From Mycobacterium sp. 3519A (GTDB lineage Bacteria > Actinomycetota > Actinomycetes > Mycobacteriales > Mycobacteriaceae): a stretch of 64,000 bases of DNA. The position numbers and the translations under genes were made by a program. The DNA lies in the NCBI RefSeq assembly GCF_900240945.1, contig NZ_OESG01000013.1:1776888-1840887 (forward strand). The letters are read 5' to 3'. Position 1 is the first letter of the stretch. Each line of letters starts with the position of its first letter. This document shows, in pieces, positions 16,881 through 25,600 of the stretch. The notes below the pieces were generated by a model. It was given only the letters and a program-made list of their open reading frames with translations, made no database searches and was not told the DNA's origin.

Positions 16881-19800
16881 GTGACGGCTACGGGGGTGGT
16901 GTGCGCGGCGTGTGGTGCGGAAGCATCCCGGGCCGGCGCCCGGTTCTGCGACGCCTGCGGGTCTGCGCTCAACCCGCCCGATGCGCACGCTGAGTACAAA
17001 CAGGTGACGGTGCTGTTCGCCGACGTGGTGCGCTCGATGGATCTGGCGGCGGCGCTGGGCGCGGAACGGTTGCGCGAGGTCATGACGGCGCTCGTCGAGA
17101 GTTGCGCGGCGGTGGTCCAGAACTACGGCGGCACGGTCGACAAATTCACCGGCGACGGCATCATGGCGGTGTTCGGGGCACCGATCGCACTCGAAGACCA
17201 TGCGGTCAGGGCGTGTCTGGCCGCGCAGGACATGCAGAGGACCACCCAGGTGCTCGCCGCGGAAGTCGACCGACGTGACGGAGTCACGCTGCAGATACGC
17301 ATCGGGCTGAACTCGGGCGAGGTCATCGTCGGCGAAATCGGTTCCGGCGCTTTGGGTTACACCGCCATTGGCGACCAGGTGGGGATGGCTCAGCGGATGG
17401 AATCCGTCGCTCCGCCCGGCGGCGTGATGGTCAGTGAGTCGACCGCACGGCTGGTGGCCAGTTCCGTCGTCCTCGATGCACCGGAGACCGTGCACATCAG
17501 GGGTTTCGACGAACCGGTGGCGGCGCGAAAGCTGTTGCAGACCGGGCCGCAACAAGAGTTGGGTCCGCGAGCCGTCACAAGCTTCGTCGGCCGACGCTGG
17601 GAGATGGCGGCGATCGAAGGTGTGCTGGACCGCTCCGTCGAGGGGCACGGCAGCATCATCAACATCGTGGGACCGGCGGGCATCGGTAAGAGCCGGATCG
17701 TCGCCGAGACGTCGGCGCTCGCCTCCAGCCGTGGCATTCCGGTGTTCTTCACGTTTTGCGAATCACATGCGAGGGAGGTCCCGTTCCAGGCGGTCAGCCG
17801 GTTGTTGAGGGCCGCCTTCGGGATCGAGCAGTTCGCAGACGACGAGGCGGCGCGTTCGAGCCTGCGCGCCCGAGTCGCCGGTGCACAGGACGAGGACCTG
17901 GTCCTCCTCGAGGATCTGCTCGCGATACGCGAACCGGGCCGGCCGCCACCCGATATCGACCCCGACGCCCGTCGGCGACGGCTGACAGCGTTGGTGAACG
18001 CCGCCTATCTCGCGCAGTCGACACCGTCGGTGTACGTCGTCGAAAACGCACACTGGATCGACCCGGCGAGCGAATCATTGCTCTCCGAATTCCTTTCGGT
18101 CGCACCGCAAACCTCCTCGCTGGTGGTGATCACGCACCGACCCGAATATGTCGGCACGCTGAGCAAGACGCCTGGGGCGCAGACGATTGCCCTTGCGCCG
18201 CTCAATGATTCCGAGTCCACGACGCTGATCGGCGAACTGTTGGGTACTGACCCGTCGGTGGCCCGGCTGACCAAGCAGATCGCCGAGCGGGCGGGTGGCA
18301 ACCCGTTTTTCGCCCAGGAGATCGTGCGCGATCTCGCCGAGCGGCGCGTACTGCTCGGCGAGCGGGGCGCGTACGTATGCCCCGATCCCGCAACGGAAGT
18401 CAGTGTGCCCGCCTCATTGCAGGCGGCTATCGCGGCCCGCATCGACCGGCTTGACGACGTCGCCAAACAGACGTTGAACGCGGCCGCCGTCATCGGCCTG
18501 CGCTTCGACGCCGACATGCTCGCGGCGTTGGTCGACGAAACAGCGCTCGGCGACCTGGTGCGAATGGAATTCATCGATCAAGTGCGGTTCACCCCACGTC
18601 CCGAGTACGCGTTCCACCATCCGCTGATTCGCACCGTCGCCTACGAGTCGCAGCTCAAGGCGGACCGCGCAGTGTTGCACCGGCGGCTGGCCACCGCCAT
18701 CGAACAACGCGATCCCGACGCCGCGGACGAGAACGCGGCCCTGATCGCCGAACATGTGGAAGCGGCCGACGATCTTGTCGGTGCATATCGCTGGCACATG
18801 CGTGCGGGCGGGTGGCTGACCATCCGCGACACCTTGGCCGCCGACGCCTGTTGGCGCAAAGCGCGACAGGTGGCCGACCGATTGCCCGCCGACCATCCGG
18901 ACCGAACGGCGATGCGGATTGCGCCCCGCACCTTGTTGACCGGCGGTGCCTGGCGTGTCAGAGGCAGCGGCGCCGAAGTCAACTTCGACGAGTTGCGGGA
19001 CCTGTGCGAGGAAGCGGGCGACAAGCGGTCATTGGCCATCGGGATGACAGGTGTGGTGATGAAGCACGCCCTCAACTCCCAATATGAGGATGCGTCGCGT
19101 CTGGCTGCCGAGCACACCCGGCTGTTGGACGCGATCGACGATCCGGAGCTGATCGTCTCGCTGTCGATCGCGGCGGCCGTGGCCAAGTACGGGGCGGGTG
19201 AACCCGACGAGGCGTTGCGGTTGGCGCAGCGCGTCATCGACCTGGCCGGCGGCGATGCGGCCATGGGCAGTCTGTTCTTCGGGTCGCCGTTGGCGCTCGC
19301 GATCATGCTTCGCGGGTGCATCCGAAGTGGACTCGGCATACCCGGTTGGCGTGCTGATTTCGACGAGTCGATGGCGATGGCGCGGGGCACCGACGCCGCG
19401 ACACGCGCCATCGTGCTCTTCTACATCTGTCTGATCGGCATTCCGTACGGAGCGATGCGATCCGACAAGACTCTGTTGACCGAAACCGCCGAGACGCTCG
19501 ACCTTGCCGGGCGGTCGGGCGCGGAGACCACGCTCAGCTGCGCCAGGGGGGCGCACGGTATGGCCCTGGTGCATCGCGAGTCCCCTGAGCGCGAAGAGGG
19601 CCTCGGGCTGCTCGAGCAGGTTCGGGAAGAGACGCTTCGTGAGCGCTTCAGCCTTCCGGTGTTGTCGTACATCGACGTCGAAGTCGCGCGGGTGAAGGCG
19701 GAGTGCGGCGAACTCGACGAAGCCATCGACATCGTTCGCCCCTACGCACGGCGGGAACGGGGCGAGGTCGGGATATTCGGATTGGCCGTGTGGGTTCTGG

Positions 19801-20048
19801 TGGAGTCACTCCTTCGCCGTGATGGCAGCGCCGGGGTGGACGAAGCCGAGCACGCGGTGACAGATCTGGCGTCCATGGCGGCCGGCCCTGGCTTCGCGAT
19901 ATTCGAGGTTCTGGTGGTGCGTCTGCGCGCGTTGCTCGCGCTGGCGCGTGGCGACGAGCCCGCCTACCGGGACCTCGTGGCTCGCTACCAGGCGATGTCG
20001 AAATCGCACGGTTACGAGGGCCACCTGGCAATGGCCGCGACGATGTAG
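16881..20048 (+). CDS. Cyclase-ATPase signalling protein (class III cyclase + AAA/TPR)
   Basis: About 1055 residues from GTG 16881 with GGGGAGG upstream. Domain order: a zinc-ribbon-like CxxC...CxxC (CAACG, FCDACG; residues 8-32); a class III nucleotide-cyclase domain (about 40-220) with metal Asp in LFADVVRS and TVDKFTGDGIMAVFG; an ATPase domain with Walker A GPAGIGKS; then helical TPR-like repeats to the end. In the cyclase the motif that usually reads VNxAxR is VGMAQR, so the transition-state Asn is absent while Arg is kept; several mycobacterial relatives share this. It may be a weakly active or regulatory cyclase. There is no HTH at the C-terminus. Confidence 0.9.
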   Translation: MTATGVVCAACGAEASRAGARFCDACGSALNPPDAHAEYKQVTVLFADVVRSMDLAAALGAERLREVMTALVESCAAVVQNYGGTVDKFTGDGIMAVFGAPIALEDHAVRACLAAQDMQRTTQVLAAEVDRRDGVTLQIRIGLNSGEVIVGEIGSGALGYTAIGDQVGMAQRMESVAPPGGVMVSESTARLVASSVVLDAPETVHIRGFDEPVAARKLLQTGPQQELGPRAVTSFVGRRWEMAAIEGVLDRSVEGHGSIINIVGPAGIGKSRIVAETSALASSRGIPVFFTFCESHAREVPFQAVSRLLRAAFGIEQFADDEAARSSLRARVAGAQDEDLVLLEDLLAIREPGRPPPDIDPDARRRRLTALVNAAYLAQSTPSVYVVENAHWIDPASESLLSEFLSVAPQTSSLVVITHRPEYVGTLSKTPGAQTIALAPLNDSESTTLIGELLGTDPSVARLTKQIAERAGGNPFFAQEIVRDLAERRVLLGERGAYVCPDPATEVSVPASLQAAIAARIDRLDDVAKQTLNAAAVIGLRFDADMLAALVDETALGDLVRMEFIDQVRFTPRPEYAFHHPLIRTVAYESQLKADRAVLHRRLATAIEQRDPDAADENAALIAEHVEAADDLVGAYRWHMRAGGWLTIRDTLAADACWRKARQVADRLPADHPDRTAMRIAPRTLLTGGAWRVRGSGAEVNFDELRDLCEEAGDKRSLAIGMTGVVMKHALNSQYEDASRLAAEHTRLLDAIDDPELIVSLSIAAAVAKYGAGEPDEALRLAQRVIDLAGGDAAMGSLFFGSPLALAIMLRGCIRSGLGIPGWRADFDESMAMARGTDAATRAIVLFYICLIGIPYGAMRSDKTLLTETAETLDLAGRSGAETTLSCARGAHGMALVHRESPEREEGLGLLEQVREETLRERFSLPVLSYIDVEVARVKAECGELDEAIDIVRPYARRERGEVGIFGLAVWVLVESLLRRDGSAGVDEAEHAVTDLASMAAGPGFAIFEVLVVRLRALLALARGDEPAYRDLVARYQAMSKSHGYEGHLAMAATM

Positions 20049-20074
20049 ATCAGCCAGTCCTTACACTTGGCCCG

Positions 20075-21280
20075 GTGACTGGCACACCCTCTCCGACCCA
20101 GCCGCTGGCCGGGGTCCGGATCGTCGAGATCTCCAGCTTCGTCGCGGTGCCGCTGGCGGGGATGACACTGGGTCAACTGGGCGCCGAGGTGATCCGCGTC
20201 GACCCGATCGGCGGCGCCGCCGACTATCACCGCTGGCCGGTCACCCGCGACGGCGACAGCATCTACTGGGCCGGGTTGAACAAGGGCAAGCGTTCGGTGG
20301 CCGCCGACTTCCGTTCGGCCGAAGGCCAGGACCTGGTGCAGCGGCTGATCTCGGACGCAGGCGTGTTGATCACGAACGTCGCTGGGCGGGAATGGCATTC
20401 GTACGACACGTTGACCCGGTTGCGGCCAGACCTGATACACGTCGAGGTGTCCGGCCGCGCCGACGGCGGCACCGGCGTCGACTACACCGTCAACGCGGGC
20501 ATCGGCTTCCCGATGGTGACCGGGCCCGCCGAACTCGCCACCCCGGTCAATCACGTGCTGCCTGCCTGGGACGTCTCGTGCGGGCTCTACGTGGCGTTGG
20601 CCGTCGTGACCGCGTTGCGTCACCGCGACGCGACCGGGCACGGGCAACGGGTCAGCATTCCTCTGGAGAACGTCGCACTGGCGACGGCAGGCAACCTCAG
20701 CCTGTTCACCGAGGTGATGGTGAACGGCACCGCCCGCGAGCGCATCGGCAACTCGGTGTACGGCCAGTACGGCCAGGACTTCCTCAGCAGCGACGGGGTG
20801 TCGTTCATGATCGTCGCGCTCACCAATCGGCATTTCCGCGATCTGTCCGAACTCACCGGCACCACCAAAGCCGTTGCCGCGCTGGCCGACACGCTCGGCG
20901 CCGACTTCACCGACGAGGGCGAGCGGTACCGCCACCGCGACGCGCTGTCCGGTCTGTTCAGCGAGTGGTTCGCCCGGCACACCGCAGAGGAGGTCACCGC
21001 CGCCTTGTCCGCGACTTCGGTGTTGTGGGAGCGCTACCGCACGTTCGCCGAGACCGCCGTCGACGCCAAGGTGACCGCCAACCCGCTGTTCAACCGCGTC
21101 GAGCAACCGCGCATCGGTGCGTATCTGGCGCCGGGTCTGCCGGTGGAGATCGACGGTGCCTATCCGCCCGCGGTGCCCGCACCGGCACTCGGCGACGACA
21201 CCGCCGCGGTGCTCGGCGAATGGCTGGGGATGACCGCCGACGAGATCGACGGGCTGACCGCCTCGGGCACCGTCGCATGA
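20075..21280 (+). CDS. CaiB/BaiF (class III) CoA-transferase
   Basis: 401 residues, GTG start. The N-terminus LAGVRIVEISSFVAVPLAGMTLGQLGAEVIRVDP and the GLNKGKRSVAADFRS segment are hallmarks of the formyl-CoA transferase/CaiB fold; catalytic-loop and C-terminal helices (GHGQRVSIPLENVALATAG) follow. The enzyme moves CoA between carboxylic acids or isomerises acyl-CoAs (some are racemases). Its stop overlaps the ATG of the acyl-CoA thioesterase, so the two should act on the same acyl-CoA pool, one loading and one releasing CoA. Confidence 0.92.
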   Translation: MTGTPSPTQPLAGVRIVEISSFVAVPLAGMTLGQLGAEVIRVDPIGGAADYHRWPVTRDGDSIYWAGLNKGKRSVAADFRSAEGQDLVQRLISDAGVLITNVAGREWHSYDTLTRLRPDLIHVEVSGRADGGTGVDYTVNAGIGFPMVTGPAELATPVNHVLPAWDVSCGLYVALAVVTALRHRDATGHGQRVSIPLENVALATAGNLSLFTEVMVNGTARERIGNSVYGQYGQDFLSSDGVSFMIVALTNRHFRDLSELTGTTKAVAALADTLGADFTDEGERYRHRDALSGLFSEWFARHTAEEVTAALSATSVLWERYRTFAETAVDAKVTANPLFNRVEQPRIGAYLAPGLPVEIDGAYPPAVPAPALGDDTAAVLGEWLGMTADEIDGLTASGTVA

Positions 21281-22077
21281 GCGCGCTGTCCGAACTCCTC
21301 GACGTCGCCGCGGGCGCCACCGCCGACACCTGGATCGGGCCCGCCAGCGGACCGGCCGGAAAGCGGTCCTATGGCGGGCAATTCGCCGCGCAGAGCCTGG
21401 CCGCCGCGTGGCGCACCGTGGCCGACGACCGGCCACCGACCAACATGCATCTGCAGTTTCTGCGCGGCGGCGAGGCCGGTGACCCCGTCGAGTACACCGT
21501 GACCCGGGTGTTCGACGGCAGGACCGCGGCGGCCCGGCGCGTCGACTCCCATCAGAACGGTCGCCTGTTGACCACGACGACGGTGTCGTTCGCCGCGGAG
21601 CTACCGGGCCCGGAGCACGGACAGCGTCCGCAGCTGCCGGGCGATCCGGAGACGTTGCCGCGGACCGGGCCTGCCGGGCCCGCACCGTCGATGCCGCTCG
21701 ACGAACTCGACATCCGCATCGCCGACGACACCGTCGACGGCGAGTTCGTCCGTCGATTGTGGTGGCGCGCAACCGTTGCGCTTCCCGACGAGCCCGCCGT
21801 GCACACGTTGGTCGCGGTGTACGTCACCGACGTCTACATGATCGACCCCGCGCTCCAGGTGCATGGGCATTCGATGCAGGCCCGCACGCACCGCAGCGGC
21901 ACCACCGACTCGTCGATCTGGTTTCATCGGCACGTCCGCGCCGACGAATGGAATCTGCTGGAGTGCCGGTCACCCGCCGCGGCGCGCGGACGCGGTGTCG
22001 TGACCGCCAGCTGGGTCCGATCCGACGGCGCCATCGCGGCCACCATGACCCAGGAGGGTCTGATCGCGGAGCGTTAG
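21277..22077 (+). CDS. Acyl-CoA thioesterase, double hot-dog (TesB/thioesterase II type)
   Basis: 266 residues, start overlapping the CaiB stop. Two hot-dog repeats are visible: YGGQFAAQSLAAAWRTV with MHLQFLRGGEAGDPVEYTVTRVFDGRTAAARRVDSHQNGR in the first, and MQARTHRSGTTDSSIWFHRHVRADEWNLLECRSPAAARGRG in the second, the latter matching the TesB C-terminal signature. It hydrolyses acyl-CoA to free acid. It is convergent with the adenylation-acyltransferase gene, overlapping its stop by 4 nt. Confidence 0.92.
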   Translation: MSALSELLDVAAGATADTWIGPASGPAGKRSYGGQFAAQSLAAAWRTVADDRPPTNMHLQFLRGGEAGDPVEYTVTRVFDGRTAAARRVDSHQNGRLLTTTTVSFAAELPGPEHGQRPQLPGDPETLPRTGPAGPAPSMPLDELDIRIADDTVDGEFVRRLWWRATVALPDEPAVHTLVAVYVTDVYMIDPALQVHGHSMQARTHRSGTTDSSIWFHRHVRADEWNLLECRSPAAARGRGVVTASWVRSDGAIAATMTQEGLIAER

Positions 22078-24563
22078 TCCTCTACCGGTGCGGCGAGACT
22101 ACGGTTTCTGACGGAAATCGGGCCGGAATCCGTCATAAAGCGTAGTTTCGGCGAGATTTGGGCTCGCAGCCTCGTCACCAGATACGTGGCCGCGATCCCG
22201 ACGACGATGGATGCGACGACGCCGAGCAGGCGGTGCTCACCGAACAACGGGTACACCTGGAAGTGCGTCAGGTAGATGTACAGCGACGCCTCCGCGACGA
22301 CACCGGCGAGGGCCGTGGCGACCGGGGGACAGCGCAGCGCGGGCAACCAGATCAACAGGGCAAACCCGGCCAGCACCAACAGCTCTCGTTCGGTGCGGTC
22401 GAAGTAGCCGTACATGCTGATCGCCAGCACCACGCTCACCGCCGCGCGTTGCGCGATGGTCGTCGCCTTCGAGGCGGCCCAGCCGACCGCGAAGAACCAG
22501 AACGTCAGCACGGTGAACCACGCGTCGTTGCCCAGGTGCAGGCCGAGGACGTCGTAGCGCAGCGCCAGGCCGGCGGCCAGGAACGTCACCGCGACGGCGA
22601 AGGGCCGCTGTCGCTCCCACCGGTCGACCGCGGGCAGCCAGCACAGCACCGCGAGCGCCACCAGGATCCACACCAGCACTTCGACGAACCACAGTCGGCC
22701 CGCGGTCATGCTGTCGTGCGGGCCGAGGAACTTGTTGGCCAGCAACAGGTTTGTGGGGGTGTAGTCGTCGGTGATCATCAACGCGATCACGATCCAGGCC
22801 AACGCAGGGCCCGCGATCCAGGCAATCGTGTTGCGCAGATGCCGAACCCGGTCGGCGCGCGGCACCGGCGTCAGGCAGAACCGGCCGAAGTTGTAGCCCG
22901 CGATGCCGAGCAACAGATGCGCGCCGCCCCACAGTTCGAAAAGTCCGGCGTGCGAGCCGACGATGAGCAGTATCGCGACCGCGCGCAGCGCGACGGTGGT
23001 CTCAAGGGTGGCCCCCCACCACGGCCGCCTGCGCTGCGTCTGCGTCGGCGTGGCCTCGAGTTCGCGCAGCGGAAGCCGTTGCCAATCGGCGGGCAGCCGA
23101 CCAAGCGTGCGTTCCAGCCGCACCGACATCGTCACGTAGGACAGCGAGTTCCCGCCGAGGTCGACGAAGCTGGCGTCGGGGTCGATACGGTCGGCGTCGA
23201 CGTGCAGCACGTCGGCGAACACCTCGCGCAGGCTGGTGGGATGCCCGGTGTCCGACGGGCGGGCGAGTTGGCGCACCGCCTGATAGTCGGGCTTGCCGGA
23301 CGGCAGCATCGGCAGTTCGTCGACGGCGACGACCTTGACGGTGCCTGCGGGGACACCAGCCGCCGCGGCCGCCACCTGCTGCACCTGCGTGCGGTCGCCG
23401 CCCGCGACGGCCACCGCGAGAACGTCGTCGACGTCGGTGCAGAACGCCGTCACGCCGTGCTCGGACAGCGCCGCCTCGATGCGTTGCAGGTCGATGCGCA
23501 GCCCGAACATCTTCACGAATCGGCTGGTGCGGCCGATCACTTCGTACAGCCCGTCGGCGTTGCGCCGGGCGAGGTCGCCGGTGTGCAACGCCTCGACGGT
23601 CTTGCCGAGCGCGAGGTCGGCGGGCCGGTGCGCGTAACCCAACATGACGTTGGGCCCCCGGTACACCAGCTCACCGGACGGCTCGATGGAGAACGTGCCG
23701 CCGGGAATCGGCTGCCCGATCGCCGCGGGGTGGGTGGCGGCGAGTTGCGGTGGCAGATAAGCCATTCGGGCGGTGGCCTCCGTCGCCCCGTACATCACGT
23801 ACAGGTCCCAGCCCATCGACCGCCCGAGTTCGGCGAAGAAGCGGACACGCTCGGGCGGCATCCGGCCACCGGCCTGGGTGAGGTAGCGCAGATGCGGCAG
23901 ATCCAACGTCTGCGTGCCGACGTGTTCGAGTAACTCGAACGTGTAGGGCACACCCGCGAGCGACGTGCCGCGGTGCCTGCGGAACAGTTGCCAGAACTCG
24001 TCGTCGACGACCGAGCGATCCGTCAGGATCAGCCCGGCGCCGCGCAGTAGGTGGCTGTGGATCACCGACAGTCCATAGCAGTAGGACATCGGCAGAGTAG
24101 TTGCCGCCCTGTCGGTTTCGGTGATGTCAAGGTAGTCGGCGATGGCCTCGGCGTTGCTGATCAGGTTTCGGTGGGAGAGCCGGACCAGCTTGGGTGAGCC
24201 GGTGGTGCCGGACGTGGACAGCAACAGCGCGAGGTCGTCGTGCAGGCGATGAGGTCCGCCGCGATGGTGGATTCCGTGAGCGTCGATGACGATGCCGGGC
24301 TCATATGTGCGCAGTATCGCGGTGTTCTCGCGCCGCGCATCGACCGGCAGTACCACGTGCCCGGCTGCCATCGCCGCCAGGTAGTGAACCAAAGTGGCTG
24401 TCTCGTTGCGGGCTTCGAGCATGACCACCTGACGCGGGCGGTCCAGGTCTGCGGCGGTGTCCTCGACCGCGTCGGCGAGTTGCCGATAGGACAGCTGCTG
24501 GGTTTCGGTGAGCACGGCGGCGTTGTCGCCGTGGGCGCGAAGGTGGTCGAGGAGTCGGCTCAT
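22074..24563 (-). CDS. Adenylation-carrier-membrane acyltransferase fusion protein
   Basis: 829 residues. Residues 1-about 425 form an ANL adenylation domain (LLLSTSGTTGSPKLVRLSHRN phosphate loop, MYGATEAT, HTGDLARRN, GRTSRFVKMFG and the LPSGKPDY lysine). About 440-500 is a carrier domain with phosphopantetheine Ser473 in DLGGNSLSY. About 515-800 is a membrane domain of some ten helices resembling acyltransferase family 3 (LRAVAILLIVGSHAG, GGAHLLLGIAGYNFGR, LYIYLTHFQVYPLF). This implies activation of a carboxylic acid, tethering to the carrier and transfer at the membrane. It is the last gene of the iron-type ABC operon, coupled to the ATPase by a 4-nt overlap. Substrate unknown. Confidence 0.87.
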   Translation of the reverse strand: MSRLLDHLRAHGDNAAVLTETQQLSYRQLADAVEDTAADLDRPRQVVMLEARNETATLVHYLAAMAAGHVVLPVDARRENTAILRTYEPGIVIDAHGIHHRGGPHRLHDDLALLLSTSGTTGSPKLVRLSHRNLISNAEAIADYLDITETDRAATTLPMSYCYGLSVIHSHLLRGAGLILTDRSVVDDEFWQLFRRHRGTSLAGVPYTFELLEHVGTQTLDLPHLRYLTQAGGRMPPERVRFFAELGRSMGWDLYVMYGATEATARMAYLPPQLAATHPAAIGQPIPGGTFSIEPSGELVYRGPNVMLGYAHRPADLALGKTVEALHTGDLARRNADGLYEVIGRTSRFVKMFGLRIDLQRIEAALSEHGVTAFCTDVDDVLAVAVAGGDRTQVQQVAAAAAGVPAGTVKVVAVDELPMLPSGKPDYQAVRQLARPSDTGHPTSLREVFADVLHVDADRIDPDASFVDLGGNSLSYVTMSVRLERTLGRLPADWQRLPLRELEATPTQTQRRRPWWGATLETTVALRAVAILLIVGSHAGLFELWGGAHLLLGIAGYNFGRFCLTPVPRADRVRHLRNTIAWIAGPALAWIVIALMITDDYTPTNLLLANKFLGPHDSMTAGRLWFVEVLVWILVALAVLCWLPAVDRWERQRPFAVAVTFLAAGLALRYDVLGLHLGNDAWFTVLTFWFFAVGWAASKATTIAQRAAVSVVLAISMYGYFDRTERELLVLAGFALLIWLPALRCPPVATALAGVVAEASLYIYLTHFQVYPLFGEHRLLGVVASIVVGIAATYLVTRLRAQISPKLRFMTDSGPISVRNRSLAAPVED
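22091..22153. repeat. Imperfect 25-bp palindrome at a convergent gene junction
   Basis: Arms 22091-22115 and 22129-22153 pair at 21 of 25 positions around a 13-bp spacer that is itself CG-rich (GGGCC core). It lies between the two convergent stop codons' side and the last 27 codons of the acyltransferase fusion, so it both encodes that protein's tail and could act as a bidirectional transcription terminator. Its composition (ACTACG, TGACGGA blocks) is unlike the flanking code. Confidence 0.6.
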
Positions 24564-25600
24564 GTGAGCACGATCCCGGTGCCGACCACCTCGATCCGCA
24601 CCTTGGCGTCGATGGCGGGCGGGCTGAGGCTGTGCTGCCTGACGATGAGCGGTGCGGTGTCGCCTGCCGGGTCGATGGTCAACAGCACGTCGTGGCCGAG
24701 GAATTCGGTGGCGATCACCGTGCCGACACCGTCAATCCCTTCGCTGTCCGAAACCACTGTTGCGACAAGCTGTTCGGGCCGCAGCATCAGGGTGCCAGCG
24801 CCGTCCTCGGCGTCTACCGGCACACGGCCGAGAGCACACTCGGCGATCCGCGACGACACCGTGCACGGCAGCGCGATGCAGTCGCCGAGGAATTCTGCGG
24901 TGAACCGGTCGGCGGGTTGCCGGTACACCTGTTGCGGGCTGCCGACCTGGGTGAAAAGCCCGTCGCGCATGACCGCGACCTGGTCAGCGATCGACAGCGC
25001 CTCCTCCTGGTCGTGGGTGACCAACAGCGTCGTCACACCGGCGTCGGTGAGCAGTCCGGCGACCGCCTTGCGAGTCGACGCGCGCAGGCCGGTGTCCAGC
25101 GCGCTGAACGGTTCGTCCAGCAGCATCAGCACGGGGCGGCGGGCCAGCGCACGCGCCAGTGCGACACGCTGTTGTTGACCCCCGGACAGTTGATGCGGGC
25201 GCCGCGACGCGTACGACGCATCGAGCGACACGGTCTCGAGGAGTTCGTCGACGCGTCGACGCGCGGCGGCGCGCCCGGTGCCGCGCAGTCCGTACGCGAT
25301 GTTCTGCCCGACGGTCAGGTGCGGGAACAGCGCGCCATCCTGCGCGACGTAGCCGACGCTGCGACGGTGCGGCGCCACCGCATTGCGCTCGCCCGCCACC
25401 TGGCGTCCGTCGATGGCGATCGTTCCCGCGTCGGGTGTTTCGAATCCCGCGATCAGCCGCAACAGCGTGGTTTTACCGCAGCCCGATGCACCGACCACGG
25501 CGGTGGTGCTGCCCGGTTCGACGTCGAGATCGACGCCGTGCAGCACCGTGTGACCGTTGAAGGTCTTGGCGAGTCCGGTGATCTGCAGGACGGGGGTCAC
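24560..25600 (-). CDS. Iron(III)-type ABC transporter ATP-binding protein
   Basis: 346 residues from GTG 25600. It shows Walker A VVGASGCGKTTLL, the Q-loop in GYVAQDGALFPHLTV, the signature LSGGQQQRVALARALARRP, Walker B LMLLDEPFSALD and the switch His in LVTHDQEEAL. A C-terminal TOBE-like regulatory domain (about 230-346, TLMLRPEQLVATVV) places it in the FbpC/PotA group that energises ferric-iron or related binding-protein uptake. It overlaps the permease stop and the acyltransferase-fusion start by 4 nt each, so all are on one polycistron. Confidence 0.93.
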   Translation of the reverse strand: MTPVLQITGLAKTFNGHTVLHGVDLDVEPGSTTAVVGASGCGKTTLLRLIAGFETPDAGTIAIDGRQVAGERNAVAPHRRSVGYVAQDGALFPHLTVGQNIAYGLRGTGRAAARRRVDELLETVSLDASYASRRPHQLSGGQQQRVALARALARRPVLMLLDEPFSALDTGLRASTRKAVAGLLTDAGVTTLLVTHDQEEALSIADQVAVMRDGLFTQVGSPQQVYRQPADRFTAEFLGDCIALPCTVSSRIAECALGRVPVDAEDGAGTLMLRPEQLVATVVSDSEGIDGVGTVIATEFLGHDVLLTIDPAGDTAPLIVRQHSLSPPAIDAKVRIEVVGTGIVLT

